From Aegilops tauschii subsp. strangulata (Eukaryota; Streptophyta; Magnoliopsida; Poales; Poaceae), in contig NC_053036.3 in NCBI RefSeq assembly GCF_002575655.3, positions 162,478,627 through 162,542,626 on the forward strand: DNA of 64,000 bases, written 5' to 3'. Under the pieces are notes generated by a model, which did not search any database, had not been told where the DNA came from, and was given only the letters and a program-made list of their open reading frames with translations. Numbering within the stretch: position 1 is the first letter of the stretch; each line of letters begins with the position of its first letter. Shown in pieces: positions 1-10,233 of this stretch. A program made the position numbers and the translations under genes.

Positions 1-3000
1 TCCCCTCCGAATTTTTCGCGCAGACCAACCCTAACCCCTTCCCCTCTCCGCCGCCGGACACGTCCGGCCCGAGCCGGACGAAACCATCGCCGCGCCCACA
101 CCAATCGGGACGCGCCACGTGGCACGCCGCCGCTCCCACCGCCGCCGGCCCGCGAGACCTCCCGGGGCCCTCCGGGCCCGGTCGCCCCCGCCCGCGCCCC
201 CGCCGCCTTGTCGCCTCCGCCGGCGCCTCCCGCGTCCGCCGCCGTGCTCCGACGCGCCTTCTCGCCGGCGCGCCACCGTCCCGTCCGCCGCCCGTCCCGG
301 TGTCGCCGCCCGGCTCCGCCGTCCCGCCGCCGACCTCGCCGCCCAGCGCCGCCGTCCGGCCCCCTCCGTGCCGAATCCGGCTTCCCCTGCCCTCCGGCCG
401 CCCCTTCCTCCAACTCCGGCGAAGCTCCGGCCCCGCCTCGGTTCGCGTGAGAACCCTAGATCTGGAGAAGGTTGACCCCGAAATCCTCCAAGTCCTGAGA
501 TTATCACATTATGTTGCCCTGTTCATCGCATCATATCTCCTTGCATACTGCTCCGTTTCATGCGCATGATATGTCAAAATGTTCAACGGGTTATGCTCTT
601 AACTTTGTTCCATTGTACCATGTCCGGTTGAGCTAATCTTGATGCCTAAATCATCGTTGCAAGAGTGCTATATGATGTTTACTGCTGTTACTTATCAGAA
701 CTTGATGTTTTGTTATTTTTGTTGCATTTGATATGTGCATCTTATGAGCTTGAGCTCTACATCTGTTTTGATCTATGCCATGCCATCTTTATAGGGGTGT
801 ATGCCATGTATTTTTGTGATCTATGTCGTGACTAGCACAAGCATGCAAACTAGGCTTCGTGATGTTTCTGTTTTCAGGGACTTCAGATTTTGCAGTGTCC
901 CTTTCCTGCTGTTATTTTCATGCCATGTAAACTTGATGCTACAGGGAGATCCATGCTTATTTTGAGATACTTCAGTAAGGTTGTTTTGATCATATGGTTA
1001 TGCGTTATCCATCCATGCCCCTGTTTGTAATTATGGAGTGCCCTAGCATGTATCAATCTTGCTCTACTTTTGCTATAAAATGTTCCTGGCAGAATGTTAA
1101 CATGATATTCAATTTTGCCATGGGTGTTGCTAGTGATCCATGCATGCTATGGACTCGCTCTTGCCATGATTAGCTTCAAGAACATGTCTTCTTGCTGTAG
1201 GTATGCTTGTTTTGTCATGCATTGCTTTGTGATGAGTGAATTGAGCTCACAAAGATGCCTTCATAATTCTGTTAATGCCATGCTCTGTTTTCTGCAAAGT
1301 CTGAAACCTGTTAACAAAACTTGCTATGTTTACATGGGTGCCATCATATCTTATGATCCTTTTTGGCTCATGGTCATTAAGGGACTTTGGTTCCATGCAT
1401 TTAGTAGATTCATGCCATGCCTTGATATGCTATGATAAGTTCCTGTAGCATGTGTTTTGCTTGCTCTGAACGTTGCTACCTGATGCTGTTTAAGCCATGT
1501 TCAGTATTTTCACCAAGTCTGTGAAGCTGATATCTTTTGCACTTTTGCCATGCTTGTTTGAACCTGTTATATTGTGATCTAGCCGTAGTTCAGTGTTCAT
1601 CTTTTGTCAATCATCTCTTGTAGATCACTGCCATATGCTTTGTTGCTATGTTGGGGTGCTGTAGCATAGTTTCTTGATAGATTCTAAGTGCTATCATGCT
1701 GTTAATCGCAGAATTGTGTCATTCTTGTTTTGCTTGCCATTTGCAAACCGTGCATCCGTTTCCGGTGATCTTTATATCGTTTTCGACCGAAATCATCTCA
1801 TCTTTCCAACGGCATACTGCAGTTGCCAAGTTAATGCTTTGTTCATCTTTTCCCTTCCGGAGCACGCATATGCATTGCATATCACATCTCGCATATCATG
1901 CCATGTATTGCATCATGTTGTTTGTGCATTTCCCGTGATTGATTGTTGGTCCTTTGCTTGTGTTCTTGTTTTGGGTACAGCCGGGAGACAAGTACGCTTA
2001 CGAGGAACCTGTTGAGAACGCTTACGAGGATCAAGCTTTCGACAACTCTGAGAACCTTGCAGGCAAGATGACCATACCCTCGAAATCACTTCTATCTTTG
2101 CTTTGCTAGTTGTTCGCTCTATCGCTATGCTGCGCTACCTACCACTTGCTATATCATGCCTCCCATATTGCCATGTCAAGCCTCTAACCATCCTTCCCTA
2201 GCAAACCGTTGTTTGGCTAAGTTACCGCTTTTGCTCAGCCCTTCTTATAGCGTTGCTAGTTGCAGGTGAAGTTGAAGTTGGTTCCATGTTGGAACATGGA
2301 TATTTTGGCATATCACAATATCTCTTATTTTAATTAATGCATCTACATATTTGGCAAAGGGTCGAAGGCTCGGCCTTATGCCTAGTGTTTTGTTCCACTC
2401 TTGCCGCCCTAGTTTCCGTCATACCGGTGTTATGTTACTTGAGTTTGCGTTCCTTACGCGGTTGGGTGATTTATGGGACCCCCTTGACAGTTCGCCTTGA
2501 ATAAAACTCCTCCAGCAAGACCCAACCTTAGTCTTACATTTGCCTACCTAAGCCTTTTTCCCTTGGGTTTTCTCGAGCCCGAGGGTCATCTTTATTTAAC
2601 CCCCCGGGCCAGTGCTCCTTCGAGTGTTGGTCCGAACCGAGTAGACTGCGGGGCCACCTCGGGGAAACTTGAGGCCTAGTTTTACTCGTAGGATGTCTCA
2701 TCCGGTGTCCCTGAGAACGGGATATGTGCAGCTCCTATCGGGATTTGTCGGCACAGCGGGTGGTCTTGCTGGTCTTGTTTTACCATTGTCGAAATGTCTT
2801 GTAAACCGGGATTCCGAGACTGATCGGGTCTTCCCGGGAGAAGGAATATCCTTCGTTGACCGTGAGAGCTTATAATGGGCTAAGTTGGGACACCCCTGCA
2901 GGGTATTATCTTTCGAAAGCCGTGCCCGCGGTTATGAGGCAGATGGGAATTTGTTAATGTCCGGTTGTAGAGAACTTGACACTTGACTTAATTAAAATAC

Positions 3001-3679
3001 ATCTACCGTGTGTGTAGCCGTGATGGTCCCTTTTAGGCGGACTCCGGGAAGTGAACGCGGTTCGGGTTATGTATGAACGTAAGTAGTTTCAAGATCACTT
3101 CTTGATCATCTCTAGCTTCACGACCGTTGCGTTGCTTCTCTTCTCGCTCTCATTTGCGTATGTTAGCCACCATATGCTTAGTGCTTGCTGCAGCTCCACC
3201 TCATTACCCCATCCTTTCCTATAAGCTTAAATAGTCTTGATCTCGTGGGTGTGAGATTGCTGAGTCCTCGTGACTCACATATTCTACCAAAACAGTTGCA
3301 GGTGCCGACGATACCAGTGCAGGTGACGCAACCGAGCTCAAGTGGGAGTTCAACGAGGAACGTGGTCGTTACTATGTTTCGTTTCCTGATGATCAGTACT
3401 GGAGCCCAGTTGGGACGATCGGGGATATAGTATTTGGGGTTATCTTCCTTTCATTTGGATTTGACCGTAGTCGGTCTATGTGTGGATTTTGGATGATGTA
3501 TGAATTAATTTATGTATTGTGTGAAGTGGCGATTGTAAGCCAACTCTCTTTATCCCATTCTTGTTCATTACATGGGATTGTGTGAAGATGACCTTTCTTG
3601 CGACAATACCTACAATGCGGTTATGCCTCTAAGTCGTGCCTCAACACGTGGGAGATATAGCCGCATCGTGGGCGTTACA
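1..3679 (+). mobile_element. 3' part of a very long LTR-like retroelement terminus
   Basis: The left end lies outside the window; the right end is GGGCGTTACA at about 3670-3679. The first ~450 bases are extremely GC-rich with proline/arginine-coding triplets. After that comes a ~1.5-kb AT-rich, ATG-rich stretch resembling an intron. Two exon-like segments (1981-2062 and 3302-3430) lie further on. The sequence directly after the terminus, GCAAG at 3680-3684, fits a 5-bp target duplication, because the neighbouring tandem repeat would otherwise read through this point. I recognise the 3' part as a common Triticeae repeat, but cannot name the family. No gag or pol is visible. It could also be the end of a large non-LTR-type repeat. 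Orientation is taken from the exon-like segments. Confidence 0.5.
1981..3430 (+). pseudogene. Spliced coding remnant inside the long terminal repeat
   Basis: A segment at 1981-2062 follows a strong acceptor (GGGTACAG). It reads PGDKYAYEEPVENAY and continues to a ...NSENLA end, where the junction CAG|GCAAG could act as a GC donor. A second segment starts at 3302 after the acceptor AGTTGCAG. Splicing 2062 to 3302 restores one frame and joins ...SENLAG to ADDTSAG, followed by an acidic and aromatic stretch containing [15 protein letters not shown] and QYWSP. No family is recognised. The product would be short and acidic. No convincing initiating exon was located; the GC-rich leader (119-475) is open in one frame but is compositionally biased. 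It may be a captured host exon pair or a functional ORF of the repeat. The splice model is inference. Confidence 0.4.
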
Positions 3680-3683
3680 GCAA

Positions 3684-5560
3684 GCAAGGACACATATTTG
3701 AATTTTCAACCAATTTATATGCATTAGTGCATGTGCATGTATTTCAAATTTGAATTATGCACATAAATGCATTGAAAACTCAATTAATGTATAAAAATGT
3801 CCAAACGAACCCCGAAAAGTTCCAAAACTTAACACAACACTCATGTTGTTCTATGTTAACACTAGGAAAATAATTGAAATCAATAAGAGGCAACGACTAT
3901 CGTTTCGTCCCCAAAGGTGGCACGTTCCCTACCGAAACCATCACACTTGTTGTGAGAAGCTCTAGTTTGTGAGAAGCTTAAACCCAAACATGCCCCAAAT
4001 GGGACAAAATTTTTACCACGGCATGTTGATGCCGCTCCATGATCGCATGCCAAGTTTTATGAATTTACGAGTTTTGGATTTACTAGAATTTAAAAACCAG
4101 GTATTTCAACGTTTGGCCGGCAATTAACAGTGCCCTGGTGTTTGAAATTCATTCTCATTTCTTGCATGGGACCTAAGCATGCACCCAAGGACACGGATGT
4201 TATTTTTCAACCAATTTATATGCACTACAGCATGTGCATGTATTTCAAATTTGAATTATGCACATAAAATGCCTAGAAAACCCAGTTAATGTATTAAAAT
4301 ATCCAAACGAACCCCGAAAAAATTCCAAAACTTAACACAACACTCCTATTGTTCTAGGTTGACACCTAGAAATATTTTGAAAGCAATAAGAGGCAATGAT
4401 ATCGTTTCGTCCCCAAAGGTGTCATGTTCTCTACCGAAACCATCAGGCTTGTTGTGAAAAGCTCTGGTTTGTGAGAAGCTTGTACCCAAACCTGCCCCAA
4501 ATCGGCTAAGAATTTTACCACGGCATGTTGATGCCGCTCCATGATACCATGCCAAGTTTCATGAATTTCAGACGAGTCTTGGATTTACTAGAATTAAAAA
4601 ACCAGGTATCTCAATGTTTGCGGCCGAGCGACGGTGGCAGGGTGTTTGACATTCATTCCCATTTCTTGCATGGGACCTAAGCATGCAACCAAGGACACAG
4701 ATTTGAATTTTCAACCAATTTATATGCATTAGAGCATGTGCATGTATTTCAAATTTGAATTATGCACATAAATGCATTGAAAACCCAATTAATGTATAAA
4801 AATGTCCAAACGAACCCCAAAAAAATCCAAAAATTAACACAACACTACTGTTGTTCTATGTTGACACTAGGAAAATAATTGAAATCAAGAAGTGGCAACG
4901 GATATTCTTTCGTCTAGAGAGCTAAAACGTTCGCTACCGAAACCATCACACTTGTTTTGAGAAGCTCTGGTTTGTGAGAAGCTTATACCCAAACCTGCCC
5001 CAAATTGGACAAATTTTTTACCACGGCATGTTGATGCCGCTCCATGGTAGCATGCCAAATTTCATGAATTTCGAATGACTTTTGGATTTACTAGAATTAC
5101 AAAAGCAAGTACGTCGACGTTTGCCGGAGAGCCACGGTGTCGTGGTGTTCGAAATTCATCCCCATTTCTTGCATGAGACATAAGCATAAACCCATGGACA
5201 CATATATGATTTTACAACCCATGTTGGTGCACCGGAGCATGTGCATGTAGTTTAATTTTGAATTGTGCACCTGAAATCGCAAGAAAACCAATGTAATGTA
5301 TAAATGTCCAAACGAACCCTGAATAATTCCAATTCTTTTACGACACACATATAGTTGCATGTTCACAGCAGATAAATGTTCTAGCAATTCAAACACCATC
5401 CATTGCCGCTGTGACCCCATTATGTAATTCAAATCAAGATGAAAAATCAAGTAGATCCCACACTGTTTATTATCACCAACCGTGTGAGATGCAATACAAA
5501 ATATCCTGGAGCACCGTTGGTGTATAATACGCCTATGGCATACGCGAGAAGGTGCGTCGG
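3684..5560. repeat. ~502-bp tandem repeat, three full and one diverged copy
   Basis: Units begin at about 3686, 4186, 4690 and 5192 with a CAAGGACACA-like start, giving spacings of 500, 504 and 502 bases. Each unit contains, in the same order, TTTCAACCAATTTATATGCA, a GCATGTGCATGTATTTCAAA block, GTCCAAACGAACCCC, ACCGAAACCATCA, CCACGGCATGTTGATGCCGC and TTGCATGGGACCTAAGCATG. The fourth unit is more diverged and decays after about 5560. The CGGCATGTTGATGCCG motif is a short inverted repeat. The array ends about 500 bases upstream of the AP2/ERF-like gene. The family is unknown. Confidence 0.85.
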
Positions 5561-6074
5561 CTACATTCCACAGCCGGCGTGTCAAGCACACTAGCTCGCT
5601 CCCCAACTACTCCCGCCTCTGCATCCCTCGTAATCTCAAAAATATTACTGCCTCATAATCTCGAAAATATCTATCGCCTGGAAGGTTTTAATGTTAGATA
5701 GCACACGATTAGTATGTGCGGACCGTGTGCGATGTCTGTTACTCCCGCTCTGGCTCAGTCCTTGATTCAAATTTTCAGTAGCCCCGGCATTTTACTCGTG
5801 CCTCAGCATCCCTCGCAATCTAAAAAAATACTGCTCGCCCTTGATTCAAATTTTTTGTAGCCCCGCCTTGTTACTCCCGCCTAGTAAAATTTTCAGTTGC
5901 CGCAGTATTTCCTCAAACACCACCTTTCCCACCCCCCTCCACACACACCACACACTCCCCAAAACCTCCGGTCACACCGACACACACCACCCCCGAAACC
6001 ATTGGTAGGTCGCCGCCATCGCTGCCGCCTCCATCCTCAACCTCTGCCTATGTGCCGAGGAGCTCGAGGAGCCA
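5561..6074 (+). other. Upstream region of the AP2/ERF-like gene
   Basis: No gene is seen here. Imperfect direct repeats include two copies of a CTTGATTCAAATTTT...GTAGCCCCG block (about 5761 and 5839) and two CAGCATCCCTCG/CTGCATCCCTCG blocks. GCACACGATTAG...CCGTGTGCGATGTCTG (5701-5740) resembles motifs found again at 8299-8360 and 9790-9930. The last ~170 bases are C-rich and read like a plant 5' untranslated leader. No clear TATA box was found. Confidence 0.5.
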
Positions 6075-6911
6075 ATGGCCAAAAAGAGGTTTATCGCGGC
6101 CTTTTCGCCCGACGCCGGCGAGGTGGCCGTTGAGGTGTCCCCGTCGTCCTCCATGGGCTCGATCCGCCGTCGCCGGTCTCCCGATCCGCCCGCCACCACG
6201 CCCCTATGCCGATTCGAGGACTTCCCGGTCCTCCCTCGGACCCGGCAGCCGACGAGGTCCTACCTCGGGGTCCGGCAACTGCGGTGGGGGATGTGGGTCA
6301 TCGAGGTTACAAATCGGGAGACCCACACCCGCCGGTGGCTCGGTAGCTTCCACACGGCCGAGCTCGCGGCCATGGAGTACGACCGCTGGCAGGTCCGCTA
6401 CCACGGCGCGGCGGCTAGCCTCAATTTCCCCTTAGGCACACGTTTGGTCGACCTCATGTCGCCGGAGCTAGGGGCGGTGAGCTCGGCTATGGCACGGGAG
6501 GACCACGAGGCGTGGGAGCGCCTCGAGGCTGAGGCCGCCGACGAGGCCTACATGCAAGAGCTCCGCCGGCAGCACCCGGAGCTCGTTGTGGTGGAGCGGG
6601 CGATCTTTGCTGGCGCGGAGGGCGGCGAGGTTATCGCGCTATCCTCCGATGATGAGCTCGAAGGCAGCGAGGACGGCGGTGCGGAGGGCGGCGAGGTTAT
6701 CGCGCTCCCCTCCGATGACGAGGTCGAAGGCGGCAAGGACGGCGGCATGGAGGGCATCAAGGTGGGCCCCGAGGACGAGGAGATCCACGTCGACGAGTGG
6801 AGGAGTGCCTTCCCCAACGACCCCGATGACGGCACCGACCTGGACCCGGCTCGCGGCACACCGTACATGATGAGGAAGGATTGGCTCGACCTTTACTTCA
6901 ACCGAAAGTAG
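6075..6911 (+). CDS. AP2/ERF-domain-like protein (278 aa)
   Basis: This is a probable nuclear DNA-binding protein. Residues 62-120 form an AP2/ERF-like domain: SYLGVRQLRWGMWVIEV, then RRWLGSFHTAELAAMEYD, and ending LNFPL. The hallmark WLG, the AEhAAhhYD element and LNFP are present. Several positions that carry DNA-contacting Arg/Lys in canonical ERF domains differ (for example LRWGMW instead of RPWGKW), so binding specificity may be altered or lost. Residues 133-170 are a charged helix. Residues 182-225 hold a 22-residue duplication, GGEVIALSSDDELEG / GGEVIALPSDDEVEG. The acidic C-terminus ends MMRKDWLDLYFNRK. The start is the first ATG after a C-rich leader, and there is no intron. The frame is intact and GC-rich against AT-rich flanks. 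Similar genes seem amplified in Triticeae (from memory); capture by a transposon is possible. A lineage-specific ERF is the main alternative. Confidence 0.8.
   Translation: MAKKRFIAAFSPDAGEVAVEVSPSSSMGSIRRRRSPDPPATTPLCRFEDFPVLPRTRQPTRSYLGVRQLRWGMWVIEVTNRETHTRRWLGSFHTAELAAMEYDRWQVRYHGAAASLNFPLGTRLVDLMSPELGAVSSAMAREDHEAWERLEAEAADEAYMQELRRQHPELVVVERAIFAGAEGGEVIALSSDDELEGSEDGGAEGGEVIALPSDDEVEGGKDGGMEGIKVGPEDEEIHVDEWRSAFPNDPDDGTDLDPARGTPYMMRKDWLDLYFNRK
6615..6746 (+). repeat. In-frame 66-bp duplication within the AP2/ERF-like gene
   Basis: Two adjacent 66-base copies (6615-6680 and 6681-6746) start GCGGAGGGCGGCGAGGTTAT. They preserve the frame and duplicate the acidic VIAL(S/P)SDDE segment. Confidence 0.9.
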
Positions 6912-7076
6912 TTTAACTTCGTTTAAATTTATGTTTTATGTTCGGTTATGCAAAACTATCTATGTTTATGTTTGAATGCATGCTACTTTCGGTTGACCTG
7001 CTTTGAACTTGATCAAATTGAAGTTTACAATGTTAAGTTTAGGGGATTGACTAGAAAAGGCCAAAAATTGCTGGAG

Positions 7077-7127
<51 letters not shown>

Positions 7128-7705
7128 ACTAAGGGTTTTAGTCCTTTAACTTTTAAAGGATCATCTAGAGATGGCCTTATGACTTGTTTATTTCAGTTCT
7201 TCACACTGTGATGCTCTATATGTGTAACTATTTGCCGTGCGGATCAATTTCATCAATAACAGTTTCAACAATACCACTATGAATTACGATATTTGGTTGA
7301 TGTTAAGGATATTGCAGTTAACATGCCTTTTCGTTTTTTTAACAATAACTAGTGTACTTTAGACCTGCACAATACCAATTTGAATGACTATTTGCTTGTT
7401 TTTAAATGTTATGCCTGATGCAGTTAACACACCTTTCCACTTCATGTTTTGCTTAACTAGCGTGCTTAAGCCTGCACACTGAAGCTACATAGCAACATGC
7501 ATTGTATTGAATGACTAAATATGCAATCCTAGGCTACATAGCAACAAGGAAGAGTGTTACCTTAATGTTCTGATGATGTCTAGATATACATGTAATAAAA
7601 TCTTATATAATGGGATGAAGGGAGTGTTGTACTACATCATTTTGCAATTGTTGTTTAGCTTCTAATATTAACTTGGTGCTTTTAGATACATATGTCATTG
7701 CCAAA
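6912..7705. other. 3' flank of the AP2/ERF-like gene, no gene seen
   Basis: This is AT-rich, non-coding sequence holding a TA microsatellite at 7083-7127. Two loosely repeated blocks mention TGCAGTTAACA(T/C)GCCTTT at about 7314 and 7422. Confidence 0.5.
7083..7127. repeat. (TA)n microsatellite
   Basis: There are about 22 uninterrupted TA dinucleotides. Confidence 0.98.
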
Positions 7706-8116
7706 GATCCACACTTCGACCCTTTCTGCATATGGGGCAATGAGATATTGATAAACTAGCATCAAGTGAGGAAACTGATAAAGATTGTTATTAAAATGGG
7801 TCAAAAGATGTCAGTCAAACTATTTGTTTACACTTTATGCAAGACAACAGTGAACTGCAGGATGGTAAGTAAGAACCCTGTAGCCTTCTTTTTACTACCC
7901 ATAATGAGTTGTGTTAGATGACAATGTCTGAATCTTTTTTCCTTTGCAGTTTACTCAAGATTACCTCTCAAACTACATGATTGGCGACCGTCCATCACAA
8001 GGGGTTGGACTAGAGTCGTGCGTGCCTTCTGCATCCTGGAGAGCATAATAGGGCCATTCCGCTTCAGCTTGTTCAGCAACCAGAATGTCTGTCACCTCTT
8101 TCTTTTCCATCTGTAA
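7706..8116 (+). pseudogene. Decayed two-exon coding fragment of unknown function
   Basis: Exon 1 (7706-7864) reads DPHFDPFCIWGNEILIN, then a TAG (7757-7759), then HQVRKLIKIVIKMGQKMSVK and an ...YTLCKTTVNCRM end. A GTAAGT donor at 7865 and a CTTTGCAG acceptor ending at 7949 define an 85-base intron. Exon 2 starts FTQDYLSNYMIGDRPSQG and keeps coding character through a frameshift near 8045, then GPFRFSLFSNQN to a TAA at 8114. The amino-acid pattern stays protein-like on both sides of the stop, the intron and the frameshift, so this was once a gene. I do not recognise the family with certainty. It follows the AP2/ERF-like gene on the same strand. The two may belong to the same transposon cargo. 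Confidence 0.55.
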
Positions 8117-8361
8117 TCGTACAAGTATAGAACCCTGGTTCATCATTCTTTATTTAGTGTTTATGTAATTCTTAAACAAATGTACCTGTGAATCGAATAA
8201 TGCATTGCTTGTTTCAACCTGATGGATATGAATAAAGCTACAACCTACTTTCAAGTTTAAATTAGGTACAATTTTAAATAACATCAATTAAGTTAGGGCG
8301 AAATTACGGTGTGTAGGTCATTACGGCGCACATGGTTAGTAAAGCACAGCGTGTATGATAT
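8117..8361. other. Non-coding left part of split class II-like sequence
   Basis: No gene was found. GCACATGGTTAGTAAAGCAC and GCGTGTATGAT at its end continue across the inserted solo LTR into 9750 onward. Confidence 0.4.
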
Positions 8362-9744
8362 TGATAACCTACAAGTATAGGGGATCGCAACAGTTTTTGA
8401 GGGTAGAGTATTCAACCCAAATTTATTGATTCCACACAAGGGGAGCCAAAGAATATTCTTGAGTATTAGCAGCTGAGTTTTCAATTCAACCACACCTGAA
8501 AGACTCAATATTTGCAGCAAAGTATTTAGTAGCAAAGTAGTATGGAAGTAGCAGTAACGGTGGCAAAAGGAAGAGTAGCAGTTTTGTAGCAATCGTAACA
8601 GTGGCATCGGAAAAGTAACGGAGCAAAGATCAATATGTGAAAAGCTCATAGGCAATGGATCAATGATGGATAATTATGTCAGATGGCATTCATCATGCAA
8701 CGGTTATAACATAGGGTGACACAGAACTAGCTCCAATTCATCAATATAATGTAGGCATGTATTCCGAATATAGTCATACATGCTTATGGAAAAGAACTTG
8801 CATGACATATTTTGTCCTACCCTCCCATGGCAGTGAGGTCCTATTGGAAACTAAGGGATATTAAGGCCTCCTTTTAACAGAGTACGGGACCAAAGCATTA
8901 ACACTTAGTGAATACATGAACTCCTCAAAGTACGGTCGTCACCGGGAGTGGTCCCGACCATTGTCACTCCAGGGTTGCCGGATCATAACACGTAGTAGGT
9001 GACTATAACTTGCAATATCGGATAAAGAACACAAATATATTCATGAAAACATAAAGGGTTCAGATCTGAGTTCATGGCACTCGGGCCCTAGTGACAAGCA
9101 TTAAGCATAGCAAAGTCATAGCAACATCAATCTTAGAACATAGTGGATACTAGGGATCAAACCCTAACAAAACTAACTCGATTACATGGTAAATCTCATC
9201 CAATCCATCACGGTCCAGCAAGCCTACGATGGAATTACTCATGCACGGCAGTGAGCATCATGAAACTGGTGATGGAGGATGGTTGATGATGACGATGGCA
9301 AAGGATTCCCTTCTCCGGAGCCCCGAACGGACTCCAGATCTGCCCTCCCGAGGAAGAACAAGGCTTGGCGGCGGCTCCGTATCGTAAAACATGATGAATC
9401 CTTCTCCCTGATTTTTTTTCTCCCCAAAAGAGAATATATGGAGTTGGAGTTGAGGTCGGTGGAGGTCCAGGGGCCCACAAGGTCGGAGGGCGCGCCCCCC
9501 ACCCTTGTGGATAGGGTGCGGGCCCCTGCTGCTGATTCTTTCGCCAATAGTTTTTATTAATTCCAAAAAATCTCCGTTGATTTTCAGGTCATTCCGAGAA
9601 CTTTTTATTCTGCGCAAAAATAACACCAAGGCAATTCTGCTGAAAAGAGCATCAATCCGGGTTAGTTCCATGCAAATCATGCAAGTTAGAGTCCAAAACA
9701 AGGGCAAAAGAGTGTGGAAAAGTAGATACGTTGGAGACGTATCA
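8362..9744 (-). mobile_element. Solo LTR (Gypsy type), target duplication GATAT
   Basis: On the minus strand this 1383-base unit begins TGATACGTCTCCAACGTATC (right edge 9744) and ends ...TACTTGTAGGTTATCA (left edge 8362). The identical pentamer GATAT lies at 8357-8361 and 9745-9749. This shows an intact insertion reduced to one LTR by recombination. No internal sequence is present. Same terminal style as the LTR at 46024-47553, but the body differs. Confidence 0.9.
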
Positions 9745-10233
9745 GATATACATCATAATCCGGCACGGTTCACGGAGAGGAAACATGTGTAACAATGCAC
9801 GTAGTTGCCGTTTGCAAAGCGTGTGTGATGTCAGACAATATCACATACGGTGCGGGAAAACTAAATGTGTGTGATTATCTACCTATCGTACACGGTTTAT
9901 AATCATGACCTGTTTGTGATGTGCTAGGCATCGTAAACATAGAGCCAGTTTGGTATGTGCCTGGATTCAGCCTGGTTTTAGGTAAAACCACAAAACTCTG
10001 ACTGTCATGGCAATGCGAGCACAAACGAGCAGCAAGGATGAAGCGTTTGGGATATTTGAGATATTGTAAATGGTTATATGGGGACAACTATATGCATCAA
10101 GGCACCCTATCCCCAACGGTTTCTGGGTCGTGTGGGAAGGACCCCCGTATCGCCCACACTCACTTGCCGACGGTTCCAAATGCCATCATGGGAAGGGGTT
10201 AAAAACCGTTTGTATAGCACCTCGCTGTACAAG
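9745..10233. other. Class II-like non-coding sequence
   Basis: No gene is seen. It contains repeated CGTGTGTGATGT / CACATACGGTGCG / CGTACACGG style motifs, in both orientations, like the stretch before the AP2/ERF-like gene. This suggests subterminal repeats of one DNA transposon. Confidence 0.4.

Noticed and set aside
119..475. Long + strand open frames in the GC-rich first 500 bases
   Set aside because: Low-complexity Pro/Arg/Ala composition is open in several frames on both strands; no domain.
3684..5560. CRISPR-like or centromeric satellite interpretation of the ~502-bp repeat
   Set aside because: Units are long, contiguous and few; there are no spacers and no long satellite array. A eukaryotic TE-rich context rules out CRISPR.
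5097..5606. 169-codon minus-strand frame
   Set aside because: It runs through the fourth tandem-repeat copy and non-coding DNA, has no recognisable motif, and the other copies do not keep it open.
7083..7127. TA run as a promoter or replication feature
   Set aside because: A plain microsatellite downstream of the AP2/ERF-like gene with no associated elements.
9258..9707. 149-codon minus-strand frame
   Set aside because: It lies wholly inside the solo LTR; R/U5-type sequence without protein character.
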